Below are positions 37,305-51,383 of a stretch of DNA of 64,000 nt, piece after piece. Positions within the stretch are counted from its first letter, which is position 1, and every line of letters begins with the position of its first letter. The notes under the pieces were generated by a model. That model saw only the letters and a list, made by a program, of their open reading frames with translations, did no database searches and was not told the DNA's origin. The DNA comes from Cinclus cinclus (Eukaryota; Chordata; Aves; Passeriformes; Cinclidae): assembly GCF_963662255.1 (NCBI RefSeq), contig NC_085060.1, positions 6,511,630-6,575,629 of the forward strand, in the 5' to 3' direction. A program made the translations under genes and the position numbers.

Positions 37305-40300
37305 GTAAATGCATCTAATATAAGTGCATAGAGCATTTAAACTGACAAAGTTATTTCATTGGTTGGATCTGTTTGTGTTTTGACTTACTATATTTGCATG
37401 AAAAGCATTAAGGTGTGCTGTGAAATCCATTAGCTTAAACTTTGTTTACTTCCTTCTCATTAGAGGAAACACTCTCAAACAGAAATGTATTTCAGTTTTG
37501 CTGGTTAACTAAATCAAAATATGACTTATTAACCTTTGAATTAGAGTCCACATGGAACATTACCCAGGAACAGCTAATTTGTTCTGAATCTGTCCTGCAT
37601 TCTACCAAGCTAACTGTGGAACAGCCTCCCCTTGCTTTGCACCCAGTTTCTGAACTGATGAGCTTTTTGGAATTGTGTGTAAAAGGATGACATAAGAGCA
37701 CCAACTATAGTTTGTTTGCACTTTGCAATCCATTTATACAAGCCCCCACAAGAAAATTTGGTCTGTGAGTTTTTGTTCAGTCAGAAGTAGAGGTTGGGAG
37801 TCCAGAGCAATCCAGTAACTCCCATTTGTGAATGGGAAAGCCCTCAGCATGTAGCTCTAAATCAATACTGAAAGTTTCTCCACATACTTGGGATGTTAAT
37901 GAAGAATCATTTTCAGAAAACTGTCTCATGTCATTCTCTATCCTTCCCATTTTATAAATATTATGGATAATGCTGGGAAAGAAATGCTGGTGAAATTCAT
38001 ATTCTCAACGTTCTTATCAGAAAAAAAATGAATCTTTGTGTTAAATTCTTCCTTCATTTTACTTTATATATGCAAAATGACTCAAATGTTTAAACGTCTG
38101 CAATAGAGAGGAAGGTAATGCTATAATTCAGCATAAGATCATCTGTTCAGCCTGGGAAATGTTAATTATAGGCCAATCGTTCTTTCTTACTTATTTTTAA
38201 ATTGCCTAAATGTTCTCCTTCAGCCTACCTCATCTATCCTTTAGGGTCATGCCAGGAAAGATATACCTTCTGGTGAAAGTTGACCCCTTAGTCCTACAAG
38301 TCATTATTTTTTAGCACTGGCAAGACTCACGCTGTCTTCTGAAGCGAAAGGGTCAAAATCTTGCACTTGTGCAAACATGGTAACTTATGATGCCATCAGG
38401 TTAGCAAATTTCCCCAAATGGTCCTGTAAAATGACATTATGGTCCTGAGATGCCTAAAATACAAAAATGGAGATGCATTGTCAGGTAGCAGTTACTGCTC
38501 TTTTCCTACAGTAATAGTTTTCTAGTGACTTACGTAGAATTTAGAAAGTTCCAAATTCACAGTTCATACTAGTTTATACTCTGATTTTAAGGAAATCAAA
38601 ATTATTTGGCAACAGTGGTCAGCAGGGAGCCCTAGGATTTGTCCTTTGAGAATTGCTTGGACCCTTCAATTTTTACAGGACGCTAGTGACACTGATCCAT
38701 AAATGTATTTGCGTATCAACTTTTAGTGAAAGTCTGTAGTACGTGGGGAGAGTTAGATCTATCAGCCCGTGTTCTGAGACTAGCAGTAGTCCATTTGTCA
38801 AGGTGGAAGGTTGTTAGAAACTTGGCTGCAGGAAACAAATCTGTTCTGGTTTCTTCTCTCACTCCTATGAACGAGCGCCCTTATTTATGAACTGAATTGC
38901 ATTTGCTCAGGGGTCTGTGGGCCTTGTACTATTTCAGGTGTTACAGATCTTCCTTTTCTCCTCACTGCTGAGGAGGAGCACGACTACCCAATTGCTCCAG
39001 TCAGTCATGCAACTGAAAAGATGTGCTTCATTTCTGGATAGGATAGGACCTACCAGGTTGAATTCAGTGGTACTTATTCTATAGATAGTGTCAGCAAGGC
39101 TGTTACTGATTGTGCTGCCCAGTTTTAGCATTCCCTTTTCAAACAGAATTTTGAATAACTAGAATTGGCTCCTAAAAGTTACAAACATGATTTGGAGAAC
39201 CCTCCTTGATGTTAGTGTTATGTTTATTTTGGTTAAGGCATATATGATGATGTACACCATATCACCAAGAAAATTATATTTGAGACTGTACACTTCCAAT
39301 TTCACCCCAGAGAGCTTAAGAGGCTTCAGCAAGTGAGAATTGACTGCAAATTCAACCTCCTATTTCCAAACTGCTGCAAATTGCATGGAAACTTGTGGCT
39401 TCTTTTTCTTTTAGCTTTCTGGCATCTGTGGGCTTGATGCAGAAATTTTTGAGTGAAAATCGTTGGGCTGTGACCTGCAGGAGGTCCAGTGAGATGTTCA
39501 TTGCAGGTGCCTTCAGATTTTAGATCTGTAAAGCTTTGGACCATTGCAGTAGAGCGTGAGGCAAATTACAGTGACTCCACCCCAGCTGCCAACTCCTGTT
39601 AGCACCTTCTGGCCCTTGCATTGAGGTGCTGCTGCATTTACCCACCTGCATCTTACAAATGCAAACACAACCAAGTGCCTCCAGTGCTGGCCATGTGACA
39701 CACGCTTTGTCCCATAGACAAAATGCTGATTCTTACATCTCGTTGTGGGTGATTGGGGATTAAAGATACACAGAAAACAGTGCGTTAGATCTGGAATCAA
39801 TTTTCATTTACAGCTGAGAAGCAGCTATTGATGCTGCGCTTACAGTTCAATAAAAGATCTAAAGATACAGACCTTGTGTTTCTCTTTCAATATATGCAGC
39901 ATAATCAGTGTCAAATGTTTTTACAAAGAAGATTGTATTGGAAGTTGTATTAAAATCGCTGTCTCTAAAGTTTTAAGTTATCCACAGTTTGACCTACTTG
40001 AATGGTTTTTAATATGTACACTGACCAACCCAATAGATTTTTATGTCACATATTTATAATATCGGGTACACATCTGTTTAATGTATTATTTGAGAGGCAC
40101 TGTTACATGTAAGCATTGCCGGGATTGTGAACTCTTGTGGTGCTGTCACTGAGAGGAGCATTGGTGCATGCATCAGTATTGCATTCCTTGTGGCACAGGA
40201 TGTTCAGACTGGATACAAGAGGTATAATCAAGGGAGATGACAGACATGCTGTTAGTAAAACCAGGAGATGACAAGGCATTTCAGAGATGCTAATATTAAC

Positions 40301-42628
40301 ACTCTTCTCTGAGGAAGGACACAGCTTTTTAGATGGCTTTATTACCGTGTTAAAAAGTACGTCAGAAATTTGGAAGAATAGTGAAGATTTTTAATTAGTA
40401 GCTCAGCTGAGCTGAAAGAGCTTAGATAAAACACAGGTTAATATTTTTGCTCCCTAAAACACCTCTGTATAATTCAAATAAGCTTTTAGCTGAAAGGCAT
40501 TCAAATGAGTTGTGCCTGGATACAGTATTTTAAGTAGCTGTGGTGTACCAAATTTTCTTTAACCAGCTCCTCTTTGTTCTTCTGCCTAAGGAACAGTCCT
40601 GTTAACCTTTTAAATGTGTGCTTAATTTAAAGCACATTGCTAGTGTTCTGTGTGTTTTTGAACCAAAGAAACTTTGATACTAGTTACAGACCTGGTCCAT
40701 TTTTAGTATTTCATTTATATAGTGGTTTTGGCAGAACAAATCACTGAGATTTTTTTTTTTCCTATTTTATTTTTTTTTCTACTCCCCTTAGTGATTGCCA
40801 CTTTTCTGAAAACCCTAGAAACACAAGACATGGATGTAATCTATGGCCCTGCTCTATTGTTTGTATTTTACGTAAACATAATTCTTTTCTGCTTGATTAG
40901 TATTAGTTAATTAAATTCAAAATGTTTGATGTTTTAGCTGAGTCTTAAAAGAATTCTTGTAATACATGCTGAGCTTTCGATGCCTTTATTCAAGTTAAGT
41001 TTTTTAGAATTTATGAAGTTATAAGGCATAATATGCCTTCATATTATCATGTAAACACTTTTTAAAGTGCAACAGTGATTACTTACCTTGTAACAATAGA
41101 TATCTTTACCTGTTGTATTTTTCCCATTTTTTAGCTGGATCCTGAACAACCTGTTTACCTCCCCAAGGTTTTTCCACATTTTCATTTACTTTGTTATCAG
41201 TGGAAGAGCTGAAGAGCAGCTCTTCAGTAATGACATCAATACTGCACACACAGTGAGAGAGGTCATCTTGTCAAAGCTATAGAAAAATCAGATGGATTAG
41301 GATGAAACTAGGTGCAAAGTAACTTTGATAAAGTCTTTTAATGTAAACAGTTTATCTGTCATTGGGTTCCATTGAAATCCCAGAGTGGTGTACCATCAGT
41401 TGTAGCCACAGCAGTGTGTGTTTGATAAAGAATACCCATTCCAGTGTTTAAGATTTGCAGTTGTGCTTTGTAATTGTAGGGAAATGTTTTCATTAAGCCA
41501 TTAATGAAAATAGAAGCTATTAGGATAATGCAGACTCCTAATTCTCCAACCTGTCAGTCTCTAACCATGAAAAATCCTTTCATGGATATATGTCCCTTCT
41601 TGCCACCTTGTTCCATTTTAAATTATTATTCAAATTATTTTACTGTGCACAACACTGGTTGAAACAACAGTATTATCAACTGTGTAAGTTAATACTCCAG
41701 CTTCTGTTAGGAAAATCTTAGTACCGAAGATATTTGATGACTGACATATCTAAGGTTATAATTCACATGGTAACTACATAGGTTCATATAATTTGTTTAT
41801 TATCAGCAAAAGCTTTCAGTAGCCACCCTGAGATCTGGGCTGAGCTTTCTGCAAAAAGCATAGCACACCACTAAAACACACAGCGTTATCAAAAGCTTTT
41901 AGCTTGTTCAAATTCACAGAATTACATGTATTTTTTTTTCACACATGTTGTTACTGTGGATTATTCCATCAATGAGGAAGGGAATTAATACAACCCTCAG
42001 GAAAATTGGTTGCTGTAGAGTGCACAGGAGTAGAGATCAGGAACGGCTTTGCCCCTGCAGCTTGCAGCTGTGCTCTTGCCCGGGCTCTGGGGCAGCATCT
42101 GCCCAGACCAGCACAGGAGCTGGAGGAATTCCATCCCTCTCACTGCTTCACCTTTTCCAAGTGTTTCCATGGGTTGACACTGGCAGGTCAGTGTCAAAAA
42201 CCCTCCACCAGAGTAAAGAAAACAGTAGAGGAAAAGAAATGCTGGCAGGCAGGCAGCCAGACCTAACGAAGAGGGAATGAATGAAATGCCATAGCTGAAA
42301 AGTTTTACCTTATACATCTTCAGGAAGCCTTCTCCTTCCTCTCTTCCCCAGAATTAAGGACGTGCTCCATAATCTCCCAGTACTCTAACAGGCACTGCTC
42401 TTGGGTTCACTTCTGCCACCAGCCTGATGCTACCAAGCTCTATCAGCCCCACTGTAAGACATCATTCATGTGAGAGAGAAGCTTTAGAACCCCTGATGCC
42501 TCTGTCACTAGTTAAATAGAGATTGTTTCTCAGTACAGACGTAAGAACCTGACGCTGGAGATCTGCCAGCCTTGTTGGGTTGGAGGAGGGACATGAGGCT
42601 TTCAGTCCACAGGACAGGCCATGTACTC

Positions 42629-42646
42629 TGTGTGTGTGTGTGTGTG
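42629..42646 (+). repeat. Short (TG)n microsatellite
   Basis: About nine TG units, ending in GCGCA. Intronic and unremarkable. Confidence 0.85.
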
Positions 42647-44241
42647 CGCATGGTTGTGCATAGCATTTTTTGTAAAGGAGTCCTTATTATAAGCCTGAGG
42701 AAAATTTATTTCACCAGAGCCTCTTGCTATGTATGTTACTTACGCAAAAGCCCTGTAGTGTTTTGGCAATAAAGAAGAGGCAGCAGCATGTGAGAGAACT
42801 GATCAACCCCAGCCTTGCTGTCGCTAAGAGAAAAGCCAGCCTTGCCCACACTGTCCTGTAAAATAAATCTGAAATCTGTGATACCTGCAGACCATGTCTG
42901 TGCTCAACACTCACTAATCTGACCACATAGGACACATTTATCTCCTTTTCTCCTCAGAAGGAGAGTGGGATTTTTATCATTAATGTCTTGTGAAGAATTC
43001 TGGTGAAGAAAGCGTCTGGTTTTCTTACACTTGCTATCCTGCAGCATTGCTGTTCTGTAAAAGCCTAAGCAACCATCTATGAACTTCAAAATCTGAATTC
43101 CTAGGAGGTTTTTACAGCAATAGAGGATAGTACTACTGCTGGGTTTGAGACAGGGAGAGTTACAAAAGGCTGAAGGAGGGACTCATAGGTGTCCAGAAAA
43201 AACTTAAAGTAGGTGCTGGAAAGGGCATGATAAATCCAGTAATTAGCCTCTGTCAGCCAGAATTAAGGACAAAAGTGAAAGTTGATATCTCCTGGAGGTA
43301 TTCCAGAAAGAGAACAGTAATGAAAGCTAGATGCACACATTAATATTTCTTAGGATTAATTCATCTGCCACTGCAAGGTTTGTTGGGGTTGTAGGTGCTC
43401 TGTTCTGTGTTGGCAGGATGAATCTTCCCAGAACAGATCTCCCTGCACGCAGGAACAGGTCAGGACCACAGTGTGACAGTGCAGTTGATTTGAACAAGGT
43501 GCTCTTATTTGAGCCGGGTGGAGAGTGTGCCCGCTTTTCAAAATTACCAATTTCATGGCAATACTGTTAAGTCTAAATTTCGGAAATGTGCAATTTAGTA
43601 ATTGACTAAGTCATCTGAGCCATGTACTAAGCCAGACCAAGGTCAGCAAAGAGTTACTTCATGCATATTTACTTCTGTTGTCTCTGCTGTCTGCTTGTAA
43701 TAAGTTTAACATTCAGTATAGATATAATGTTCAATATAAATTAAAATCCTCAGAGTCTTTATTTCCTGCACAGGAAATAAATGGGCAGCATGAACAGCAG
43801 CAACATCAATTCACTGCCACTGCTGGTACTCCGTGACTCTGCCCCTTTGCTTCTCAAGTCCAAGGAACTATTCATTTAGCTAAAGTAGGGAGAAGACTAA
43901 GGATAGGTTGAATTCCCTAAAAATGAGATGAAGGCCTTTATCACAAAAGAAAACTTAAGGGCATAAACTGCAAATGAGCAGGGGTACAAGGGGCTGTATC
44001 TTGAGGTGTCTGCCTGTCCGTTGTGGCAGGGGAAGTGAACATGGCAAAAGTAACAATCAGTCACTGTGCTCTAAAACTACACTGGGTACAGAGAGAGAGA
44101 GACCTTAATAATAAGACCACAAAATATCAGCACTCTTGAGATAAGTTTCAGGAATACAAAAGGTAGTTCTCCTACTAGAACTGGGAAACTGAACATTACA
44201 CAAATTGTGGTGACTGTCTGCAGCTGACAGTAATGTCACAG

Positions 44242-44266
44242 GATATTCTTTGAAACAAAGAATATC
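44242..44266. repeat. Hairpin with 11-bp perfect arms, 3-nt loop
   Basis: GATATTCTTTG and CAAAGAATATC are exact reverse complements separated by AAA. A tight stem-loop would form in either strand. The stem is too short for a microRNA precursor. The function is unknown. Confidence 0.7.
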
Positions 44267-44857
44267 TTTTTGCTGCTTGTTCCTTGAAAGAAGTTTGGTG
44301 AAAACTTTTTGTTTCTCTTATAAAGTATTCTTGACCTTTTTTATGTTTCTTCTGCCTCTTCAATTTTTAATCATGTGATTAACATGATGAAGTACAGCTA
44401 TGGAGTAAACCCAGCAAGGAATGGATTTTTTAATTATTTGTTAGCCTTCTGGAGGGTCAAACCAAACATGTATTTCAGAAAAATCATCAGTAAATAAGAC
44501 AACAGCAAATACTGAGTTTTAGTTACCAATAGATCTTTTATATGTTCACAACTGGATTATCATCCACTAAGCCTTGGTCATTCGTGATCAAATTGTAACA
44601 AATTCATTTCCAGGAAATGATGTTTCAAACCACAATTTCAATGTGGATCTCTTTTCTTAAAAATGGACCATTCAATACAGTTTTCTGAATTTCTGTCACC
44701 AGAGATGTACAGTTGTTTTTCAAATAAAACAATTCTTACAAAAAATCAGGTCTAGCTCTAGACAGAGTGCCATTCTCTACCACAGTCAGTACTGTCAGAA
44801 CACTTAAATCTACTAGGCTTTATGAGACATTGGTTAGCATTTTTAAATTATCTTTAC

Positions 44858-44945
44858 AATCACAGAATTGCAGGGTTGGAAGGGATCTCAGGAGATCATC
44901 AAGTCCAACTCCCCTGACAAGGCAGAGTTATGTGGAGTAGGTTAC
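44858..44945 (-). mobile_element. CR1 3' end fragment, reverse strand
   Basis: The + strand reads 'aatcacagaattgcagggtt', 'ggaagggatctcaggagatc' and 'atcaagtccaactcccctg'. This is the reverse complement of the CR1 3' terminus (ggactagatgatctcc...tcccttccaacc...attctgtgatt). Only about 90 bp remain, so this is a strongly 5'-truncated insertion lying antisense to AFF2. Confidence 0.88.
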
Positions 44946-47900
44946 AATGGTTTATAGGACTGCAAAAGCAGAATCAGTAGAATTTGTAATGTCATGTTAC
45001 AGTTTCTCCTTTGTTGGATTGAGGACTCAAAATTAGTACGAATAATGGCTCCTCATCAAGAGCATTTTTTATGGGACAGGAAGACACTGTTTCAGGCCTC
45101 TTTTGTCAAGGTACATTAGTACTGAAGTCCTAAAATAAGCAAACATGTTGTGTTAGTTATCTTTGCAGTGTGGCAGCTCACTGACAGATAGCTGTAAATA
45201 AAGTTCACCAAGACATTGACTAAACTGAAACCTGTGTGGCAAAAGCAACAATGTTCACAGTATCCACGCTGGCTAATTTAAAACTAGCTCAGATATGTCT
45301 AAACAAGCAGCCAAGCATTTATCAGAGGGCAGTGTGCACTCAGCGTGTGTCTAGCTCTTTTCTCTGTTTAACAAAAAAAAATTATAGAATAGTTCTTCAT
45401 TAATTGGAAGTGGCCACATTTGTTATTGCACACTTTCTTAGTTTGATTTACACCTTTAGACTAATGGAAAACAGGGTGGTGGAAAACAATGCTGATAGAA
45501 GCCCAAATATATCTGTTGTTGCTCAATTAAAAGCAGTTCATGTCATCAAGGATGAAGGTGACTCCTAAACCACAGACAGACTGGTTTAGATTTGGTCATT
45601 GAAACTTTTTTTTTTAGTTTAGTTTTACCCAACCTTTACTGCAACAATTGAAATGAAATTTGCAGTATTTCAGGTACTCCTGAGCATCTCTCTGTGAAGC
45701 CATGAAGGTTACTGCATTGCTGAAAGCAATGATGGAGAGCTCCTTGTGGTTCATACACAGCAAGGACTTAGTGAACCATTCTGATTTGCAGAATCCCATT
45801 TGGTTGGTGACTTGGTATACAAAAAAATGTGTTTTGGCTAATCCATTCCATACATTTGAATCCTAAATGAAAGAGACTCATTTTTAACATGAGGGCATTT
45901 TTAAATGTGACATGAGGAGGACAGTATCTTCTCCATTGTTTTTGGTCCTAGATACAGTAACATTGTGCTTTTTGTCCTCCAGGTGAGACTGACTGGAAAC
46001 ATCACACACAGAATCTCAAATGCAAGGTTGCCAACTTCATGTCAAAGGCAATTAGCAAGAAAGAAATACAATCTCCTCTGTTTGCATTAGGGGACAGGTA
46101 GAGAGTGTAACCAATAGGAGTAAAGAAGAAAATAAATATGGACCACAACGCACATGTTCATGCATACACATACTGATCCTTCAGGCCTTGGGCTTTGGTT
46201 TTCTGATTCCCAGCACGATTCTGGATGATTTGTTTGCTGGACACCATGTCTTCCTCCTCCAGAGGAAATCCAACTGTGTTTAGCACCAACTATATCATCA
46301 GAGAATCAAAGCAAAGCACAGTTGATAAGTTGTGGTTCTCAGTTGGTTACTTAGGATCATAGAGAAGGCATTCTGTGTAAATAAGAGTGTGGTATAACTT
46401 CCAAAACAAATTACAATCTAGGAGGAGATATAAACGGTATATATAAAACTTAACTCATGTGGAAAGTATCTGCGTTTTTACTGTGCTGTTGAATTGAGTC
46501 TCCGAGGAGTCTCTTCTATACCTACAGCACAGGAGAAGAGTGTGGTGGGTTGTAAACTCAATTGTGTAGTCACTTGGCTGTTCACCCTAGCAGACAAAGC
46601 TGGATAGAAACTGAGAAGTAAACCTGAGTTAGAGTTGCAGCAGCTCATGGAAAAAGGGGAGAAGTTTGAGCATGAAAGCCTGCCTTCCTCTGCCATCACA
46701 TTTGATGCCATGAAGTGTCACCTGTCTCACCCTAAGAGATACTTTGAGGCTCAGCAATTGCCTTCTTAGCTGACTCACCAGTGCTTCTGAATCAAGAGAG
46801 TGAGGGGGCATTCTTGGGGAAAAAAAAATTGTCTAACCTCACTTTCTCAAAATCAAATAGTTTCCAATGAAAATTCTGGATTTTCAGTTATGCTGTGGAA
46901 AATACATCTTTTCTTTGGATAGCAGACACTTTGCCTGTAACATTTCACCAAAAATATAATTTGCATTTTGCAGATGCCAGCTGTTTCGCTTGTTTATTTT
47001 CGAGCCGTCCTCTTGTCAGTTCATTCATCTCTCATTTGTGATGTAGGAAAGTTGTACTGACTGGAATACTTTTTCTGGTTCATTCAATCCAAAAGCCAGT
47101 CAGGTAGTTAATAGTGATGAATAAAACCATCATTTTCACGTTCTGCAGTCCATGTTCACAATCTAGAAGTATTGTTCTTATTCCCATGTTTAATCTTTCG
47201 TGGAATAATTAAATGCCTTCTAACAAAGTAAGTTTATGGGTAAACCCACACTACAGAACAAGTACAACACAGTGCAGGTGCCTCTTCAGCTAATGGTTAA
47301 ACAATTAGCACCAAAATCAGGTGTAGAGGTAGGAGTCATTTACAGCTGCAAGAATCAGGGTAAAACATCCCTGGGCAAAAATTTTTGATGGATGAGCCTC
47401 TGTGTCTTGCTGTTTTTCACACGTTCTTCATCTTCTTACTTCTTATTCAATACTGGAGTCAGCTGTTGAAATAAGGTCTTAGGGAACAGAAGTACAATTA
47501 CTGAGAGGCCATAATTGTTTAAAAAAAATCAGAAGAAAATTACAAATTAAAGTGGAATGATTGTCTGGTTCACTCTGACTTCCATTTTCTAATCACCCTA
47601 AATTATTTTAATGCATGTTTTCAAGCTCAAAATTAGCAAAGGTCCCATGATGTAATTCTCCTAACACCCATTGAATGTTACATTATACCAGTCCAATTTC
47701 TTTTCAATATTTGGCAGCAGCATCTGTCACTCAGGGCACATATGTTGGGGTTTAGGGACCTCCCACCTGTTCTGTTTCTAGATAATACTTTTAATACATA
47801 AAGTTTAGGAGTCATTGTAAAGTTAAAATCAGTTTCTCACTTGTAAAGGCCTAGGAATGTAAGATAAAATAACTCTTAAAACATGTTTGTCTTTGAAATA

Positions 47901-50900
47901 TCTTAAATTAATAATCAAAAGCTTGCATCAAGTCTGAAACAAATCAAACTCAGTGATGAAGATGAGAAACAGGAATTATTAACTGAGTAGCAAGGCTGAT
48001 GGAGGCTCAATGAGATCATTTTGTTCAAAGATTAAAGGCAATGAACACTGAAATAGTTGAGGAGGATGGCTACGAACACATCTGACTAGAGCTGCTAAAT
48101 TCAGTAATGATCAAAAGTTAATTATCAAAGCAGAGAGAACTACTCAACACAGAAAATTTGAGTCAATAGCTAAGCAGCCAAGAAAAGAAGTAATTTGGAA
48201 GAAGTATTTTCCTATAATGAAGTTATATAAAAGACGTACATTTCAAAGAAACCTGCCTAAAACAAGATTGCATTCTTCCTGATCAGAGAAGAATAATTAG
48301 CTCTAATTGATAGACCTGCTGCACACCAAATATTTTCAAACAATATGTTTCTGCATCAAAGCTTAATGTGTAGAGTTATTCAATGTCACTTTGATTTTGC
48401 CTTCCATTATCTTCTGCCACTGGGCATGCTCATGATATCGCAACAAATACACTTTGAAAAATGAATGAGCAACACCTACAAGACAAATAAAAGCAGAAGG
48501 ACAGATCCTGCATTTTTTTTTCTCAGATGAGATCCTTGATATATTGTGTGCTGTGTTTAACATCACTGTGATTGCACTTAAAGTGAATCCTTTGTAATAG
48601 GAAATGACCAGTTGCCTGATGATCCAGCATTAAACTGGGCTGGCATGTAGATTAACCTTAAACACTTGCAATGGTTTTTCAGTTTTGTATAAGTTAGCAT
48701 GTGTGTGAAGGACACTGTTCCTCCAGCATGTGCCTTTTCTTAAGAGTTAGGAAAGTGCCATTTTCAAGTAAAAAGGAAAAAAAAATAAGGTGGAAATTCT
48801 CCATGTAAAAATCTAGGGAAAGATATGTGCTGGAATGTTCACAGTCCAAGAAAACAAAGTATATCTATAATTCTTTCTTCCTGAAGCTGCTACATTTCTT
48901 TCAGGGTAAACTGTTGTGATCGACATAGCTAAGTGGTCAAAAATCAAACATGCAGTTTAGACTCTGCTCTTTGATATACTGTGACTTTGACATTGTCAGT
49001 TCTCACTCTCTGAAATATCTTCATCTTCTTTAATCTTTCACATAAACAGTTTAGCTCACACCATCATACATGCGCTCTGCAGAATATATTCTGCTGTACT
49101 TTGTATTAAATCAACTGCATTATCATGATTTACCTGTGGTCCTAGACACTCTCCTCTCTGCTGTTTCCTCTTCTTTATCTGTTTTCCTGTTTCTGTGCAG
49201 TGATTTTTGAATAATTCAGGGGAAACCCTTGATTTAGATGCAAAGTTTCACATGCTGGAACTCAGAATTGTTATAGTCTAGCTCTTTGGTATATCAAGAG
49301 TCAAGGAAAATACCACTCTACAGTAAAAAAAAAAAATCTGACATTGTGGAAGAATGTTTATAAGCTTTAAAAATAATTTTTGTTTTCTGCAGGGTAGGAC
49401 TGAAACTTGGCTTTTAGTGGGAAGCTTGGGAAACTGAAATGCCGTTTTTGGTGGTGTTTCAGTTCATTTAAAAATGGAGCATTTGTGTGTTGTTACGTGT
49501 AGTGTATTACTTAGAAAGTTTCATAATAGCATGCTTCTGACTCTGCATTAGCATGTGGCCTCTGAAAAAAGGGAGATCTGGGAGAGAACTATTGGAAAGA
49601 GGCACAATCACATTATCTCACTTTGGAGGCAAGGACCCCATCTCATCATAAGCTTATTTGAGAAGGCATAATTAGACTTGGGGTTTTCTCAGTTATTTGT
49701 GCAATCTGAAGTTGAGCATTTCCTGAGGTGTTTTATTTAAGTGTTTTTTTTAGCACCCCTACTGTATGATTAGTATAGTTGATTCCTATCACCATTCTTT
49801 GATGTATTCTTTAGATGCAAAATATAATCCAAGTGAAATAAAAACATTTTTCTTTGCAAGCTGGGAGTCAGCCCAGAAGATTGCTGTTGCGCTATCCAAG
49901 CTCTCACAAGATCTCACTCTTTCTTCCAAATTTTAAACTCATTATTAGGGATTTCCATGGATTTAATCACAGATATTACCTTTGCTATGATGGGAGGCAA
50001 AAGTGCCAAAAAAGCAGGTGTTTTGAAAAACTCGCCCCATCATAGAGCCCAAGGGAAAATTCGTTTTGGCAAACTTGGAACTCACTTGTGCAGATACCAG
50101 AGGTTTCAGAAGTTCCTCAGTTTTCATAAAGGATTTAATTTGTCAAAGGCTTATATGAGCATTTCTCTGAATCACTAATACTCATACTTCTTATGTAGGA
50201 ACCATTTTATTTCCATCCCTAAGTATAGCAGAGGTTAAAGTTCTTCACCATAACCCTTCTCCTGAATGTCCGCAGGCTTTGTAAAAATAGCTCTGCAGGT
50301 AATCAGGCACTAAAACTTTCCTTTGTATAATGGGTTTATGGATCAGTTGTCTTAATTCTGCTTTTCACCACTCTCTGTGCTTGTAATCTCACCAACCATC
50401 TGACCACTTTCTACATTTAAATTTATTGCAGCCTTGTTCTGCAAACACCAGGAGGAATTCTCCAAAATGATAGAACACTAGCTTTTCCTGCCAGTGATAT
50501 TTCCAGCCCTCTTCCTTTAAAATATTATTTACCTATTCTGAACAAAACAAGAGTGGGATGCAAGGTCGTTTCAGATTACATAATTATGCCATAGAAGCAT
50601 TAAAGGGAAAAGTCTCCACTAACATCTTGAGCGGCTTAACCAGTGTGATAGACTGGCGCAGCGCTGCCATCGGTGCCCCCAGCTGTGTTGCTTAGCAACA
50701 TTTTAATTCAAGAAGAATCGAAGGAGATGAAATCCCTGTGGAGAGGGAAACAGAAATAAGAGGGCCGTTGACAGATGATCTGAGTTGTTTCTTCTAATAT
50801 ACTGTGAAGATCACTGGCTCTTTTCATGAATGATAAATGGACTGTACACAGATCAATGGGTTCAGCAATAAACTGGAACCAGGCTCTATGTCTGAGGTGG

Positions 50901-51383
50901 TGCAGGCCGAGAGGCCCAAAGATTTACTCATTTAGATGATTTGGAGTGTTTTTTCTTAAAGGTTTCACAAGAGGAAATTGATCTGAACATTTGGTCATCT
51001 CTTGCCCTTTTCTGTTGCTGGTGAATAAAAACAGTTTTGGAAATTGAGTCCGTTCTTCCCTCTATTTTTTCCTGTTGTTGTTCTTGCTCCTGATAGGGAC
51101 AGATAGCTTGTGACAAAGGGGCCAGATCTCGGAGTGGGAAATGAAGTAGCAATCCTGAATGAGCAGCTCCTAAAGACTGGTGGCCATTAAAAATAAACAA
51201 ACCCTGCTGATATCACAAACTGGGGCAGGAGCATTTCAGACCCAGCACTATCTCTCTGAATGGTCCTACAGCCTGTGCCCCAGCTCTGGGATGTTGCTGG
51301 TGGAAAGCTCCCATGAGCTGATGTTTGCTTGCTTTGGTGTGTGGCTTAATGATTTGTTTCCCCCACCCCTCTTGTGTTTACAG
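44946..51383 (+). other. AFF2: AFF2 14-kb intron, second part
   Basis: This intron runs up to a clear acceptor (pyrimidine-rich stretch and TTTACAG, 51377-51383). It includes a CpG-containing patch with an X-box-like palindrome (50641-50720). A weakly MIR-like stretch near 48950-49025 is too diverged to call. No exon is recognised other than the one that follows. Confidence 0.75.
50687..50699. promoter_or_regulatory. X-box-like palindrome GTTGCTTAGCAAC, candidate RFX site
   Basis: GTTGCTTAGCAAC is a perfect dyad around a single central base (GTTGCT/AGCAAC) and matches the RFX half-site pattern. It lies in a local CpG-bearing patch (GGCGCAGCGCTGCCATCGG at 50655-50673), about 0.7 kb upstream of the next exon, in otherwise AT-rich intron. 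That setting makes an intronic regulatory element plausible, but only motif evidence is available. Confidence 0.35.

Larger units (their letters stand above)
37305..44857 (+). other. AFF2: AFF2 14-kb intron, first part
   Basis: This intron begins with donor GTAAAT. No cassette exon resembling the extra human AFF2 segment (TLTTQCTATELYQ-like, from memory) was found by eye. It contains an interrupted palindrome with 9-bp arms (41209-41227), a hairpin with 9-bp arms (42174-42197) inside a moderately GC-rich patch, and a short TG microsatellite (about 42629-42646). A hairpin with 11-bp arms lies at 44242-44266. No other gene or element is recognised. Confidence 0.7.

Noticed and set aside
42430..42450. 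In-frame ATKLYQ, resembling the end of the human AFF2 insert (ATELYQ)
   Set aside because: No GT donor follows the CAG, no acceptor sits at the right distance, and upstream residues do not match. Judged a coincidence.
45983..46026. AG-GT bounded stretch starting GTGAGACTGACTGG, tested as the missing AFF2 exon
   Set aside because: The translation (VRLTGNITHRISNA) does not match the expected insert, and the donor AG|GTTGCC is weak.
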